A stretch of 61,080 nucleotides of DNA, taken from the NCBI GenBank assembly GCA_017522015.1, contig JAFXAW010000045.1, forward strand, positions 1 to 61,080, in the 5' to 3' direction. Numbering within the stretch: position 1 is the first letter of the stretch; the number at the start of each line of letters is the position of its first letter. The translations under genes and the position numbers were made by a program. The notes under the pieces are model-generated. The model saw only the letters and a program-made list of their open reading frames with translations. It was not told where the DNA came from and made no database searches. Shown here one piece after another: positions 17,267 through 25,548 of the stretch. The stretch comes from Oscillospiraceae bacterium (GTDB lineage Bacteria > Bacillota > Clostridia > Oscillospirales > Oscillospiraceae).

Positions 17267-18493
17267 ATGGATACGATCTGCACAACCGACGTGCGCGTCG
17301 CGGCCGAAGCGCTGAAAAGCGGCGGCCTGTGCGCCGTTCCGACGGAGACGGTTTACGGTCTGGCCGGGAACGGACTGGATGAAAACGCGGTGGCGGAAAT
17401 CTACGCCGTGAAAGGACGGCCGGAAAACAAGGCTCTTTCCCTTATGGTGCCGGATGCCTCCGGCCTGCAGCGCTGCGGCGAAGAAGTGCCTCCGGCGGCC
17501 TGCGTGCTGGCCGAAAGGTTCTGGCCGGGGCCGCTTACGCTTGTCGTGCGCGCAAAGGAGGAAATTCCGCCCACGGTCCTTGCGGGTGGAAACACGGTGG
17601 GCCTGCGCTGCCCGGATCATCCGCTGACGCGGGAACTGCTGCGGGAGCTGGACTTCCCGCTGGCTGCCCCCTCGGCCAATCCCTCCGGAGAGCCGAGCGC
17701 GAAGACGGCTTCTCAGGTGCGCGGATATTTTGACGGGAAAATCGCCTGCGTGCTGGACGGGGGAGAATGCGGCCTCGGACGGGAGTCCACAATTCTGGAT
17801 CTGAGCGAAACACCTTACCGCGTTTTGCGGCAGGGTGCGCTGCCGGAATCGGAGATCTTTGATGCGCTGCGCGAAAAGATGACAGTGATCGGACTCACCG
17901 GCGGCACGGGCTGCGGCAAGACGACCGCGCTGCGGGCGATCGCAGAAAAGGGCGGGCGCGTCATTGACTGCGACGCGGTGTATCACGGGCTGCTGGAAAA
18001 CAGCGAAGCGCTGCGCGCGGAGCTGCGCGCGGCTTTCCCGGAAGCTTTTGAAGGCGAGGTTTTTAACCGGAAAAAGCTCGGCAGCATCGTCTTTGCGGAC
18101 GCGGAAAAACTTGAACTGCTCAACGCCATCACGCATCGCCACATCCGCCTTGCGGTAGACGAAGCGCTGACCGATTGCGTGAAAAACGGCATTTTCCTTG
18201 CGGCGGTCGACGCCATTGCCCTCATCGAGAGCGGATTGGGCGGGATCTGCAGCGCCGTCGTCGGCGTCACTGCACCCACGGAGGCGCGTGTCGGGCGATT
18301 GATGAAGCGCGAGGGGATCAGCCGCGAATATGCCCTGCTCCGCATCTCGGCACAGAAGGGCGAGGATTATTTCCGCGAGAACTGCGACTATATTCTGGAA
18401 AACGACGGCAGTGAGGCTGCCTTTGTTGAAAAATGCCGGGCGCTTGTCCGGATTATTCTGAATGAACAGGAAGGGGAACACCACCATGAGTGA
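17267..18493 (+). CDS. Fusion of threonylcarbamoyl-AMP synthase (TsaC/YwlC) and dephospho-CoA kinase (CoaE)
   Basis: One unbroken 408-residue frame encodes two enzymes. Residues 1 to about 203 form a YrdC/TsaC domain (CAVPTETVYGLAG, AVKGRPENKALSLM, APSANPSGEPS), which makes threonylcarbamoyl-AMP for the t6A37 tRNA modification. From Met205 on comes a dephospho-CoA kinase: P-loop GLTGGTGCGKTTAL, then DCDAVYH, THRHIRLAV and the lid region EARVGRLMKREG. CoaE does the last step of CoA synthesis. Met205 has no clear ribosome binding site, so I read this as a true fusion. The last eight bases overlap the aminopeptidase gene. The two activities are not linked in a known pathway. Confidence 0.88.
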   Translation: MDTICTTDVRVAAEALKSGGLCAVPTETVYGLAGNGLDENAVAEIYAVKGRPENKALSLMVPDASGLQRCGEEVPPAACVLAERFWPGPLTLVVRAKEEIPPTVLAGGNTVGLRCPDHPLTRELLRELDFPLAAPSANPSGEPSAKTASQVRGYFDGKIACVLDGGECGLGRESTILDLSETPYRVLRQGALPESEIFDALREKMTVIGLTGGTGCGKTTALRAIAEKGGRVIDCDAVYHGLLENSEALRAELRAAFPEAFEGEVFNRKKLGSIVFADAEKLELLNAITHRHIRLAVDEALTDCVKNGIFLAAVDAIALIESGLGGICSAVVGVTAPTEARVGRLMKREGISREYALLRISAQKGEDYFRENCDYILENDGSEAAFVEKCRALVRIILNEQEGEHHHE

Positions 18494-19877
18494 AAAGAGC
18501 GAACGCCGCAGCGCGCTGTTCTATGAGCAGAAAAACGGCTATGATCTGATCAACGAGGCCGAGCGTGCGGCCTGCAATGCTTACTGCGAGGGCTACAAGC
18601 GGTATCTGGACAGCGCCATGACCGAGCGCGAAGCCGTGCAGAGCGCCATTGAGATGGCCGAGAAAGAGGGCTTTGTCGCCTACCAGCCGGGCATGAAGCT
18701 CAAAGCCGGCGATAAGGTTTACTGCTCCAACCGCGGCAAGTCTCTGCTGCTGGCCGTGATTGGCAAGAAGACGATGGACGCCGGCTGTGTCATCGAAGCA
18801 GCACACGTCGATTCTCCGCGTCTCGACCTCAAGCAGCTCCCGCTGTACGAGAGCGATGAGCTGGCCTATTTCAAAACGCACTATTACGGCGGCATCAAGA
18901 AGTATCAGTGGGCGGCCATCCCGCTGGAGCTGCACGGCGTTGTTGCGCTGCGTGACGGAAGCGTTGTGAACGTCGTGATCGGCCACGATGCGCAGGATCC
19001 GCAGTTTGTGATCACCGACCTGCTGCCCCATCTGGCGGCGGATCAGATGAAGAGAACCCCCGGCGATATCATCACCGGCGAGGGACTCAATCTCCTCATC
19101 GGCAGCGTGCCGGATGCGGAGGAAGGCAAGGATCGCGTCAAGCTTGCCGTGATCGAGCTGCTCAACGAGAAATACGGCATCACAGAGGAGGACTTCCTCT
19201 CCGCAGAGCTCAGCGCTGTGCCGGCTTTCCCGACGCGCGACATCGGTTTGGATCGCAGCCTGATCGGCGGCTACGGCCACGACGACCGCGCCTGCGCCTA
19301 TGCCGAGTTGCGCGCCATCATGGATGTGCGTGAGCCGGAGCGCACCTGCGTGTGCATCCTTGCGGACAAGGAAGAAATTGGCTCCGAAGGCGTCAGCGGC
19401 ATGCAGTCCGAGGCCTTTGAAGTGTTTATTGAGGACATCTGCCGCGAGCAGGGTGTGTCGCTGCGCCATTGCTTTGCCAAGAGCTTCTGCGTCTCTGCGG
19501 ACGTCTGCAATGCCTTTGACCCGAACTTCCCCGAGGTCAGCGAGAAGCGCAACAACGCCAAGATCAACTACGGTCTCGGCATCTGCAAGTTCACCGGTTC
19601 CCGCGGCAAGGGCGGCTCGAACGACGCTTCCGCAGAGGTGGTTGCCTATCTGCGCAAGGTTTTTGCCGAGGCGGGCGTTGTCTGGCAGATGGCGGAGCTC
19701 GGTAAGGTCGATCAGGGCGGCGGCGGCACGGTTGCCAAGTTCATGGCCGAGCGCAACATCGACACCATTGATGCCGGCGTGCCCGTGCTGAGCATGCACG
19801 CGCCCTATGAAACCGTCTCGAAGTTTGACTGCTACATGACCTATAAGGGCATGCTGGCCGTGTATTCGGACAAATAA
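18486..19877 (+). CDS. M18-family aminopeptidase
   Basis: This 463-residue zinc aminopeptidase removes N-terminal residues, with a preference for acidic or neutral ones in the family. The metal ligands can be traced: His in AAHVDSPR, bridging Asp in YGHDDRACA, the Glu pair in DKEEIGSEG, Asp in SADVCNAFDPN and His in VLSMHAPYE. The length matches bacterial ApeA-type members. The ATG at 18486 has AGGAAGGGG upstream and lies inside the end of the TsaC-CoaE gene. It ends the XRE operon and is followed by a bidirectional terminator. Confidence 0.93.
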   Translation: MSEKSERRSALFYEQKNGYDLINEAERAACNAYCEGYKRYLDSAMTEREAVQSAIEMAEKEGFVAYQPGMKLKAGDKVYCSNRGKSLLLAVIGKKTMDAGCVIEAAHVDSPRLDLKQLPLYESDELAYFKTHYYGGIKKYQWAAIPLELHGVVALRDGSVVNVVIGHDAQDPQFVITDLLPHLAADQMKRTPGDIITGEGLNLLIGSVPDAEEGKDRVKLAVIELLNEKYGITEEDFLSAELSAVPAFPTRDIGLDRSLIGGYGHDDRACAYAELRAIMDVREPERTCVCILADKEEIGSEGVSGMQSEAFEVFIEDICREQGVSLRHCFAKSFCVSADVCNAFDPNFPEVSEKRNNAKINYGLGICKFTGSRGKGGSNDASAEVVAYLRKVFAEAGVVWQMAELGKVDQGGGGTVAKFMAERNIDTIDAGVPVLSMHAPYETVSKFDCYMTYKGMLAVYSDK

Positions 19878-19905
19878 GCCGCGAATTTAAGCAGCATAGA
19901 AAGAA

Positions 19906-19955
19906 TAAAAACGCCATCCGGATTCTTCCGGATGGCGTTTATCTTATTTTTGGGG
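19906..19955. terminator. Bidirectional terminator
   Basis: CGCCATCCGGA pairs with TCCGGATGGCG over a short loop at 19912-19937. T-rich sequence follows on both strands. It serves the M18 gene (plus) and the PH-like gene (minus) that ends at 19944. Confidence 0.85.
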
Positions 19956-20564
19956 CTTTGCCTTGTACTTGGTGATGCAATCGTCACAAATGTTGCGGAA
20001 ACGTGTGCCGAAATCGTCCTTGATCTTGCAGTAGGTCAAGTGATCAAAATAACCGCCGCACAATTCGCATTTTTTGCCACTCGGCTGTTCTTCCGCAGGC
20101 GCTTCATAGCGTTCGAGCGCCGCTGCGAGCGCGGCTTCTTTCGCTCGTTCCTCGGCGATTTGCGCGATAAGTGCATCGAAGTCAGGTGTTTCGTTCAGGA
20201 TGGGCACGCCGTATTTCAGCTCTTCAACCCGGTCGACAATGTAATTGTAAAGCGCTTCCATCAGCTCGTTGGTAATGCCGTTTTTGTTGTTTTCAAATGT
20301 GAAGGTGTTTTCGGAAAATGCATTGTCGCTCTTGTTGTTCATCTGCGAGGAGGGCGTTTCAAACTGCAAATAACCGATCAGCGCGCCGCTTCTTTTGAAC
20401 TGAACCCCCACCACGTCGGACAGGAATATGGTTTTTTCTCCGTCGGTAGCGTTGCCTGTTATGATGCTGCCGAACGTTACGTCGGTAGCGATCACAACCT
20501 TGGTGTCGTACAGCGTCAAAACGCGGCCGCGGACGCCTTCAAATTCATAAATAAACTTTGCCAT
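19944..20564 (-). CDS. Hypothetical protein with PH-like N-terminus and zinc-ribbon-like C-terminus
   Basis: I assign no function. The first ~90 residues (YEFEGVRGRVLTLYDTKVV, SDVVGVQFKRSGALIGYLQF) look like the bacterial PH-like domains seen in SHOCT-type proteins. A helical, Ala/Glu-rich stretch follows (residues about 130-155). The C-terminus has CELCGGYF and then CDDC, a likely Zn site. GGGGGAG precedes the ATG at 20564, and a TTTGCT-N17-TATAAT promoter lies upstream. It stands at the right-hand start of the AT-rich patch and reads toward the M18 gene. Binding of membranes or proteins through the PH-like domain is only inference. Confidence 0.65.
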   Translation of the reverse strand: MAKFIYEFEGVRGRVLTLYDTKVVIATDVTFGSIITGNATDGEKTIFLSDVVGVQFKRSGALIGYLQFETPSSQMNNKSDNAFSENTFTFENNKNGITNELMEALYNYIVDRVEELKYGVPILNETPDFDALIAQIAEERAKEAALAAALERYEAPAEEQPSGKKCELCGGYFDHLTYCKIKDDFGTRFRNICDDCITKYKAKPQK

Positions 20565-20590
20565 CGTCGCTCCCCCTTGCGCTTTTGTTT

Positions 20591-20619
20591 ATTATATCAC
20601 CGCAATTTGAAAAAGCAAA
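20591..20619 (-). promoter_or_regulatory. Promoter, shared module copy A
   Basis: TTTGCT-N17-TATAAT on the minus strand, with TTTT at the start of the spacer. It drives the gene at 19944-20564. Confidence 0.75.
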
Positions 20620-20660
20620 TCCTGCCGCACAAATCTCCGGGCGGCTTGCAGATGCCCCGG

Positions 20661-20710
20661 CACAGTTTGACGGAGAGAAAAACCGGCGGGGTGAAATTCA
20701 CCCCGCCGGT
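20661..20710 (-). terminator. Terminator module, copy 1 of a 50-bp repeat
   Basis: On the minus strand a stem with ACCGGCGGGGTGAA and its partner is followed by TTTTTCTC. The whole 50 bases, including the flank CACAGTTTGACGGAGAG, recur without change at 21824-21873. It ends the gene at 20715-21653. Confidence 0.88.
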
Positions 20711-20714
20711 GTGC

Positions 20715-21653
20715 TTAATACAACACTTTTTCCGTTATATCAATCAGAAGTTCAAGACTTTCAGAAAGCAGTTCGATATCTTCGTATATTTCAGATTCAT
20801 ATACCTTGATGAAATTATAATCGGAGGCAAATTCCTCAACGGCGTAATAACCCGAGGCATCGTTTGGATATCTAAACAAGGTAATACGACGGGTGTAATT
20901 TTCATCGGCATAAACCGCTATAACAAAACCGGGTAATAACGGATATGATTCAACGATTCTCCGTTGGAGCTGATAGCGCAGTCTTTCGATGGGAATGTTC
21001 TTCTTCCCCGTTTTTTCGGCAAAATAGAAGGTGGCAATAATTGTTGCGATTTCTATTACACCCATAACCGCCATGATTGTCCAGTCAGTTTTGCTGAACA
21101 CATACAATTCTCTTTCTCCGGTCAAAAGCACTGCGATAAAGATGTTGATAAACATTAAAGCTAAGCCGGAACAAACATATATAAGCCCGTGCTTTTTGGC
21201 GACCTTTAGGTTGTTCAGTTTTTTATTTAGCGTTTCCGGAGTCTCTGTGACATCAAAGTCCATATTGCGCCGAATAATTGAGCAAAGTGCCCAGGGGTTT
21301 TCAATGCCCATAATGGTATGGGTTTTGCCGCTTTTTAATTGAATGATTAAAGTATTCACACGTGCTGCCGCAAAAGTTACATCCGAAAACGTGCAATCGA
21401 TTTTACCAAACCAATGGTATTTTGCTTTGATTGAATCTTCGTCAATACGAATAAACGCTTTGAAGTTTAACAACCAAGACGGAATCACAACCAAGCATAT
21501 AAGAATGCCTGCAATCAAAAAGGCCAGCAATCCGCTTGTTGCTTCTGAATCCACGATGCCCAGGAATATATACATTCCGATAAAAACCAAACCGCACAGG
21601 AGCAAGAGAAATAGCCAAGCGTTAAATTTCTTACGAAGAAACACACCTTCCAC
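20715..21653 (-). CDS. Hypothetical membrane protein (312 residues)
   Basis: I do not recognise a named family. Two membrane helices lie at about residues 12-35 and 41-63, and two more near 160-205. The first soluble part (FKAFIRIDEDSIKAKYHWFG, then TFAAARVNTLIIQLKSGKTH) looks like a bacterial PH-like (YdjM/DUF304-style) domain. The C-terminal part is acidic. It starts with GTG at 21653, with AAGGTGG 8 nt upstream and promoter copy B before it. Its AT-rich codon use differs from the housekeeping genes. It is a single-gene unit that ends in the repeated terminator. Confidence 0.6.
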   Translation of the reverse strand: MEGVFLRKKFNAWLFLLLLCGLVFIGMYIFLGIVDSEATSGLLAFLIAGILICLVVIPSWLLNFKAFIRIDEDSIKAKYHWFGKIDCTFSDVTFAAARVNTLIIQLKSGKTHTIMGIENPWALCSIIRRNMDFDVTETPETLNKKLNNLKVAKKHGLIYVCSGLALMFINIFIAVLLTGERELYVFSKTDWTIMAVMGVIEIATIIATFYFAEKTGKKNIPIERLRYQLQRRIVESYPLLPGFVIAVYADENYTRRITLFRYPNDASGYYAVEEFASDYNFIKVYESEIYEDIELLSESLELLIDITEKVLY

Positions 21654-21674
21654 AAAATCACCACCTTTTTGTTT

Positions 21675-21703
21675 ATCCTATCACAGCGAATTGAAAAAGT
21701 AAA
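21675..21703 (-). promoter_or_regulatory. Promoter, shared module copy B
   Basis: TTTACT-N17-TAGGAT on the minus strand; the -35 side is nearly identical to copy A. It drives the membrane protein gene at 20715-21653. Confidence 0.7.
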
Positions 21704-21823
21704 TCAAGCCGGAAAGTTCCACTTTGTTTACAGATCCGGATAGCAGAATTTGAAAAACACTGCAGGCGGGTGACCGCGGGATGCCACTTTGACACATGCA
21801 GAAAAGTTTATAATGGCGACACA

Positions 21824-21873
21824 CACAGTTTGACGGAGAGAAAAACCGGCGGGGTGAAATTCACCCCGCCGGT
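21824..21873 (-). terminator. Terminator module, copy 2 of a 50-bp repeat
   Basis: Identical over 50 bases to 20661-20710. It ends the gene at 21886-22845. Confidence 0.88.
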
Positions 21874-21885
21874 AAACTATGCTTT

Positions 21886-22845
21886 TTATCTGAGGAACAT
21901 ATCCTGCAGGTGCTCAAGCTTGAACTCTTTGCCCTCGCACTCGCGCGAAACGCCGGATGTGCCGACGCTTTCAATAACAGCGTAGACAGCGCCCACCTCT
22001 TTGCCCGACTTTGCCTTGACCATCAGATTGGTGAGGCCAACGTTGGGGTTCGACACGATGCCGCTTGCGCCGTTGCCCAAAGTGGTGACGTCGGGCATGC
22101 TCATGGAAATAATGCTTTCGCAGCTGGAACACTTGAATAAGTACAGATTTCCCTTCCAGGACATTTGGTTGTGCTGCGAGATTGTCCAATGCGGCTCTTT
22201 GGAGCAGCAAATCGGGCATTTGGGGAAGGTGCGGTCAACAAACTTCTGGGGAACGGAGCCCGCGAAGCCGTCCGCGCGATGGAATTTATAATCCTTGTCT
22301 TTGTTATAGGAAATGCCGGCATCCAAAGGATTGTATTTCTGCCAATCTAACTCCGCGCAGCCGGAAGCCTTTTCTTCCCCGGCGGCTTGCTGCTCCTGAA
22401 CAGGCTCAGATGCAATGGGCTGAACCGGAGGCTGCTCTGTGAAAACAGGCTGAGGCGCAGCGGGAATGGTCTGCTGCACAACAGGCTGGGGAATGGGCTG
22501 CTGGGCGACGGGAACAGGCTGCGCAACAATGACGGGCTGCTGCGGGGTGGGCTGCTGCACAACAACGGGCTGCGCCGGCGCGGAATTACCGTTCATTCTG
22601 GCAAGCGCGATTTGGCGGTTGGCCTTTATGGTGCCGATGATGCCCTTGATGAGGAACGGAATGCCCACGCCGTAGAAAGGCAGGGACATGATGACCAAAA
22701 CAACGCCCACGGCGCCGCCGGACATGGTCAGCAATCCGATAAAGCTGAACAAGTAGGCGACGGCAGTGAATACAATACCCAGGATCAGCTTCTTCTTGGC
22801 AGAAGCACGAACCCGCATCAACTGGTCTAAAGACTGGTTGTTCAT
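21886..22845 (-). CDS. Hypothetical membrane protein with Pro/Gln/Val-rich linker and zinc-ribbon-like domain
   Basis: The 319-residue product has two membrane helices (about residues 20-45 and 50-75). A low-complexity linker made of short P, Q and V repeats follows (to about residue 155). The soluble domain has CPICC and later CSSCES, which look like a split zinc ribbon. A last domain ends KLEHLQDMFLR. The ATG at 22845 is chosen because a G-run lies just before it. It follows the small lipoprotein gene by 81 bases and may share its transcript. Function is unknown; the make-up suggests a membrane-tethered binding or sensing protein. Confidence 0.6.
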   Translation of the reverse strand: MNNQSLDQLMRVRASAKKKLILGIVFTAVAYLFSFIGLLTMSGGAVGVVLVIMSLPFYGVGIPFLIKGIIGTIKANRQIALARMNGNSAPAQPVVVQQPTPQQPVIVAQPVPVAQQPIPQPVVQQTIPAAPQPVFTEQPPVQPIASEPVQEQQAAGEEKASGCAELDWQKYNPLDAGISYNKDKDYKFHRADGFAGSVPQKFVDRTFPKCPICCSKEPHWTISQHNQMSWKGNLYLFKCSSCESIISMSMPDVTTLGNGASGIVSNPNVGLTNLMVKAKSGKEVGAVYAVIESVGTSGVSRECEGKEFKLEHLQDMFLR

Positions 22846-22926
22846 AGAACCCCCCATATAATTTGTGACTTGCAACGCGAAAGGCATTCGCAGATCGTGT
22901 TGCGAAACGGTTATAAAGCGTCAGAA

Positions 22927-23268
22927 TTACTGCTTGGTGAACTCGTGGTCGTTGTTGACCAGCGCGCCGCCCTTGTATTTGTAAACGGTGGAGATGCCCA
23001 TGTTGCCGTCCTCGTGCAGAATGACCTTGCCGCCCTTCACTTCCCAGGTGCCATCCTCGGTGCTGCTGAAGCTTCCGTTTTTGTAGGTCGCCTTGGCGTA
23101 GTCGCCATCTGCGGACAGAACGAAGGCAACGGCAAAGGTGTTTCCGTTGTATACATAGGTGCCGCTCCAGGTGCCGACCGCGTCTTCTTCCTTGATTCCG
23201 CAGGCGCACAGGCTAAGGCAGATTACGCACACCAGCGCGACGGCAACGATGCTTTTGATTTTGTTCAT
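22927..23268 (-). CDS. Small hypothetical lipoprotein (113 residues)
   Basis: An N-terminal signal peptide ends in the lipobox LSLCAC, so the mature protein would be lipid-anchored outside the cell. The rest alternates GTWSGTYVY, GDYAKATYKNGSF, GTWEVKGGKV and YKYKGGAL, a beta-rich pattern like lipocalin-type or DUF-type stability domains. GGAGG lies before the ATG at 23268. Promoter copy E is upstream. The family and partner are unknown; the following membrane protein is the only close neighbour on the same strand. Confidence 0.7.
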   Translation of the reverse strand: MNKIKSIVAVALVCVICLSLCACGIKEEDAVGTWSGTYVYNGNTFAVAFVLSADGDYAKATYKNGSFSSTEDGTWEVKGGKVILHEDGNMGISTVYKYKGGALVNNDHEFTKQ

Positions 23269-23294
23269 GATGAGGCCTCCAAAAGTTTTTCTTC

Positions 23295-23323
23295 ATCATA
23301 CTGCACAAACGGTAAAAAGCAAA
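23295..23323 (-). promoter_or_regulatory. Promoter, shared module copy E
   Basis: TTTGCT-N17-TATGAT on the minus strand, spacer beginning TTTT. It drives the lipoprotein gene at 22927-23268. Confidence 0.72.
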
Positions 23324-23327
23324 CAGA

Positions 23328-23978
23328 TTATTTAAGTTTGGAAATTTTTTCTGTGTTTGCAATTACAATCAGCTTGTCATCTGCCTGCAACGGTGCATGG
23401 GGATCAATGTCCACGCTTACAGACTCTCCCTTACGTAACGCCACTACGTTGACAGAGTATTTCTTTCGCAAATTCAATTCAATCAGGTTCTTGCCAAGCC
23501 ACTCCGGCTTAACATCCAGTTCAATCATGGATACATTTTTGGCTAACGAAACCATATCCACAAGGCCGGAACTGAGAAGGTTCTTTGCCAACCGGATGCC
23601 GGATTCGTTTTCCGGAAAAACCACTTTATCCGCGCCTACCCGAGTCAGGATTTTCTGATGCATTTCATTGGCGCTTTTGGCAATTATGGTTTTAATTCCG
23701 AGTTCTTTGCAAAGCGTTACGGCCATAACGCTGGCTTCCAGATTGTTGGCCATGGCAATGATCACCACATCCGCATTCGCGATTCCCAGTTGACGGATCA
23801 CATCCGGATCGGTAATATCGGCACATTTGCAGATGGGCAGCTCATTGGCGGCGGCATTGACGATTTTTTCGTCGGCATCCACCGCAATAACTTCCATGCC
23901 GTTGTTGACCAATTCGCGGGCAACGGCAATGCCGTACCGCCCCAGACCAAAGATGGCATATGTTTTCTTCGTGCTCAT
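23328..23978 (-). CDS. ktrA: Potassium uptake regulator KtrA (RCK domain protein)
   Basis: KtrA forms a cytoplasmic ring that gates the KtrB channel in answer to ATP/ADP, and often c-di-AMP. The 216-residue protein has an N-terminal RCK Rossmann fold (FGLGRYGIAVARELVNNG, then VIAVDADE) and a C-terminal RCK_C domain (residues about 135-216). The ATG at 23978 is chosen because AAAGGAG lies 8 nt before it; the ktrB stop is 13 bases upstream, so the two are one operon. It follows ktrB, the reverse of the common ktrA-ktrB order. Confidence 0.93.
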   Translation of the reverse strand: MSTKKTYAIFGLGRYGIAVARELVNNGMEVIAVDADEKIVNAAANELPICKCADITDPDVIRQLGIANADVVIIAMANNLEASVMAVTLCKELGIKTIIAKSANEMHQKILTRVGADKVVFPENESGIRLAKNLLSSGLVDMVSLAKNVSMIELDVKPEWLGKNLIELNLRKKYSVNVVALRKGESVSVDIDPHAPLQADDKLIVIANTEKISKLK

Positions 23979-23991
23979 ATTCAAAACTCCT

Positions 23992-25350
23992 TTACCCAAC
24001 GCTGATCTCTTCCGTGGGGTTTTTGATAATGTTCTGATGTTTGTTTCTGGAGTTCATGGCCAGTGCCAGAGAGATCGGACCGACTCTTCCCAAATACATA
24101 GCGCCAAGGATGATCACTTTCCCTGCTGCGTTCAGATAGGGGGTCAGATCCCGGGTTAAGCCTACCGTTGCCGTGGCGCTGACAGTTTCAAAAAAGATAT
24201 CCAGCACATTGGCATCGGTAACAGCGGAAAGCAAAATTGAGGATGTGAACACAATGGCAAAGGACATCACCGTAACGGCCAAAGCCTTGTTGATTGCCTG
24301 TTTGGAGATGTTCCGGTTAAACAGGGAAACATCCTGCTTGTCCCGGATGGTCGCCAGCGCCGAGGCTGCCAACACAGCAAGGGTTACTGTTTTGATGCCG
24401 CCGGCGGTGCCAACGGGTGAGCCGCCGATAAACATAAGCAGCAGACACAAAATGGAAGAAGCGTTGGTCATGTCCTGCTGCGCGATGGTTGCAAATCCTG
24501 CCGTTTTTGTAGTGACGGACTGGAAGAAGCAGACCTGAAGTTTATCAAACAAGGACATGTTGCCGATCGTCAACGGATTGCGATACTCAAACAGGAAAAT
24601 TAGAGCTGCGCCGCCAAAAACCAAAATCAGCGTGGTGACGATTGCAATCTTGCTGTGCAAGGAAAGGTTGCGGAAGCGCCGGTGTTTTTTCGAAGAGGAT
24701 TTTTTCCCCAAACCCATCACGTCCCACCAGACAATGTAACCAATGCCGCCAAGAATGATCAGCAAGCAGGTGATAATGTTGATAAGCGGGTTGGTCGCAT
24801 AGCGGCACAGGCTGTCTTCTGCGATGATATCAATACCAGCGTTGCAGAACGCGGAAATGGATGTGAATACAGAAATCCAGATGCCTTTGCAGCCGAACTC
24901 CGGAATGAAGACCGTCATATACAGCAGCGCGCCCACACCCTCCACCAGAAGAGTGCCCCAAAGCACACGCTTCACAAAACGAACAATACCGGAAAGACTG
25001 TTCAAGTTGAATGCATCCTGAAGCAGAAGCTTATCGCCGATGCCCATGCGTTTGTGCAGCAGAATCATCAGCGCGGACATGATCGTGATGACACCTAAGC
25101 CCCCGATCTGGATTAAAATAAGAATCACAACCTGACCAAAAATGCTCCATGTTGTTACTGTGGGCAGCGTTACCAGGCCGGTTACGCATGTAGCCGTTGT
25201 GGCGGTGAACAATGCATCCAAATAGGAAACGGATTTTCTGTTTGCGGTGCTGATCGGCAGAGATAACAGCAGGCTTCCCGCCAAAATCACCACCAGGAAA
25301 CTCAGCATAATGATTTGCGTTGTGGATAGAGAGAATTTCTTTTTTATCAT
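23992..25350 (-). CDS. ktrB: Potassium uptake channel KtrB (TrkH family)
   Basis: KtrB is the membrane channel subunit that imports K+, coupled to Na+ in known members. The 452 residues hold four pore repeats with selectivity-filter regions TTATCVTGL, ISAFCNAGID, TTKTAGFAT and SATATVGLT, and the IGGLGVITI helix. The ATG at 25350 is chosen for AGAGG 8 nt upstream. The same frame stays open for 47 further codons upstream, covering a leader hairpin (see that entry). It shares an operon with ktrA. Confidence 0.94.
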   Translation of the reverse strand: MIKKKFSLSTTQIIMLSFLVVILAGSLLLSLPISTANRKSVSYLDALFTATTATCVTGLVTLPTVTTWSIFGQVVILILIQIGGLGVITIMSALMILLHKRMGIGDKLLLQDAFNLNSLSGIVRFVKRVLWGTLLVEGVGALLYMTVFIPEFGCKGIWISVFTSISAFCNAGIDIIAEDSLCRYATNPLINIITCLLIILGGIGYIVWWDVMGLGKKSSSKKHRRFRNLSLHSKIAIVTTLILVFGGAALIFLFEYRNPLTIGNMSLFDKLQVCFFQSVTTKTAGFATIAQQDMTNASSILCLLLMFIGGSPVGTAGGIKTVTLAVLAASALATIRDKQDVSLFNRNISKQAINKALAVTVMSFAIVFTSSILLSAVTDANVLDIFFETVSATATVGLTRDLTPYLNAAGKVIILGAMYLGRVGPISLALAMNSRNKHQNIIKNPTEEISVG

Positions 25351-25409
25351 AAGCAAAACCTCTGTCGCGTCGATAAGATTTCGATTCGGTGCACACAACG
25401 TTTTCGCCC

Positions 25410-25455
25410 AAAAAACAAAAGGGGACCAATGGCCTCTGCAGACAGCTGGTTCCCT
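25410..25455 (-). promoter_or_regulatory. Terminator-like hairpin in the ktrB leader (possible attenuator)
   Basis: On the minus strand GGGAACCA pairs with TGGTCCCC (one mismatch) and is followed by TTTTGTTTTTT. It lies about 20-60 nt after the predicted transcription start and 60 nt before the ktrB ATG. The hairpin is inside a reading frame in phase with ktrB. Confidence 0.5.
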
Positions 25456-25479
25456 CAATGAATACATATAATTTTCCTT

Positions 25480-25508
25480 ATTATATTGCACATTGCTTCT
25501 CTTGTCAA
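25480..25508 (-). promoter_or_regulatory. Consensus sigma-A promoter of ktrBA
   Basis: On the minus strand TTGACA and TATAAT stand exactly 17 nt apart, both boxes perfect. The transcript would start near 25473, leaving a leader of about 120 nt. Confidence 0.9.
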
Positions 25509-25548
25509 TCGGTTTGGCAGAATGCCCACATTTCCGGTTTATATGTTA

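Noticed and set aside
25351-25473. c-di-AMP (ydaO-type) riboswitch before ktrB
   Set aside because: The leader before the hairpin is only about 20-60 nt, too short for that aptamer, and its conserved core is not seen.
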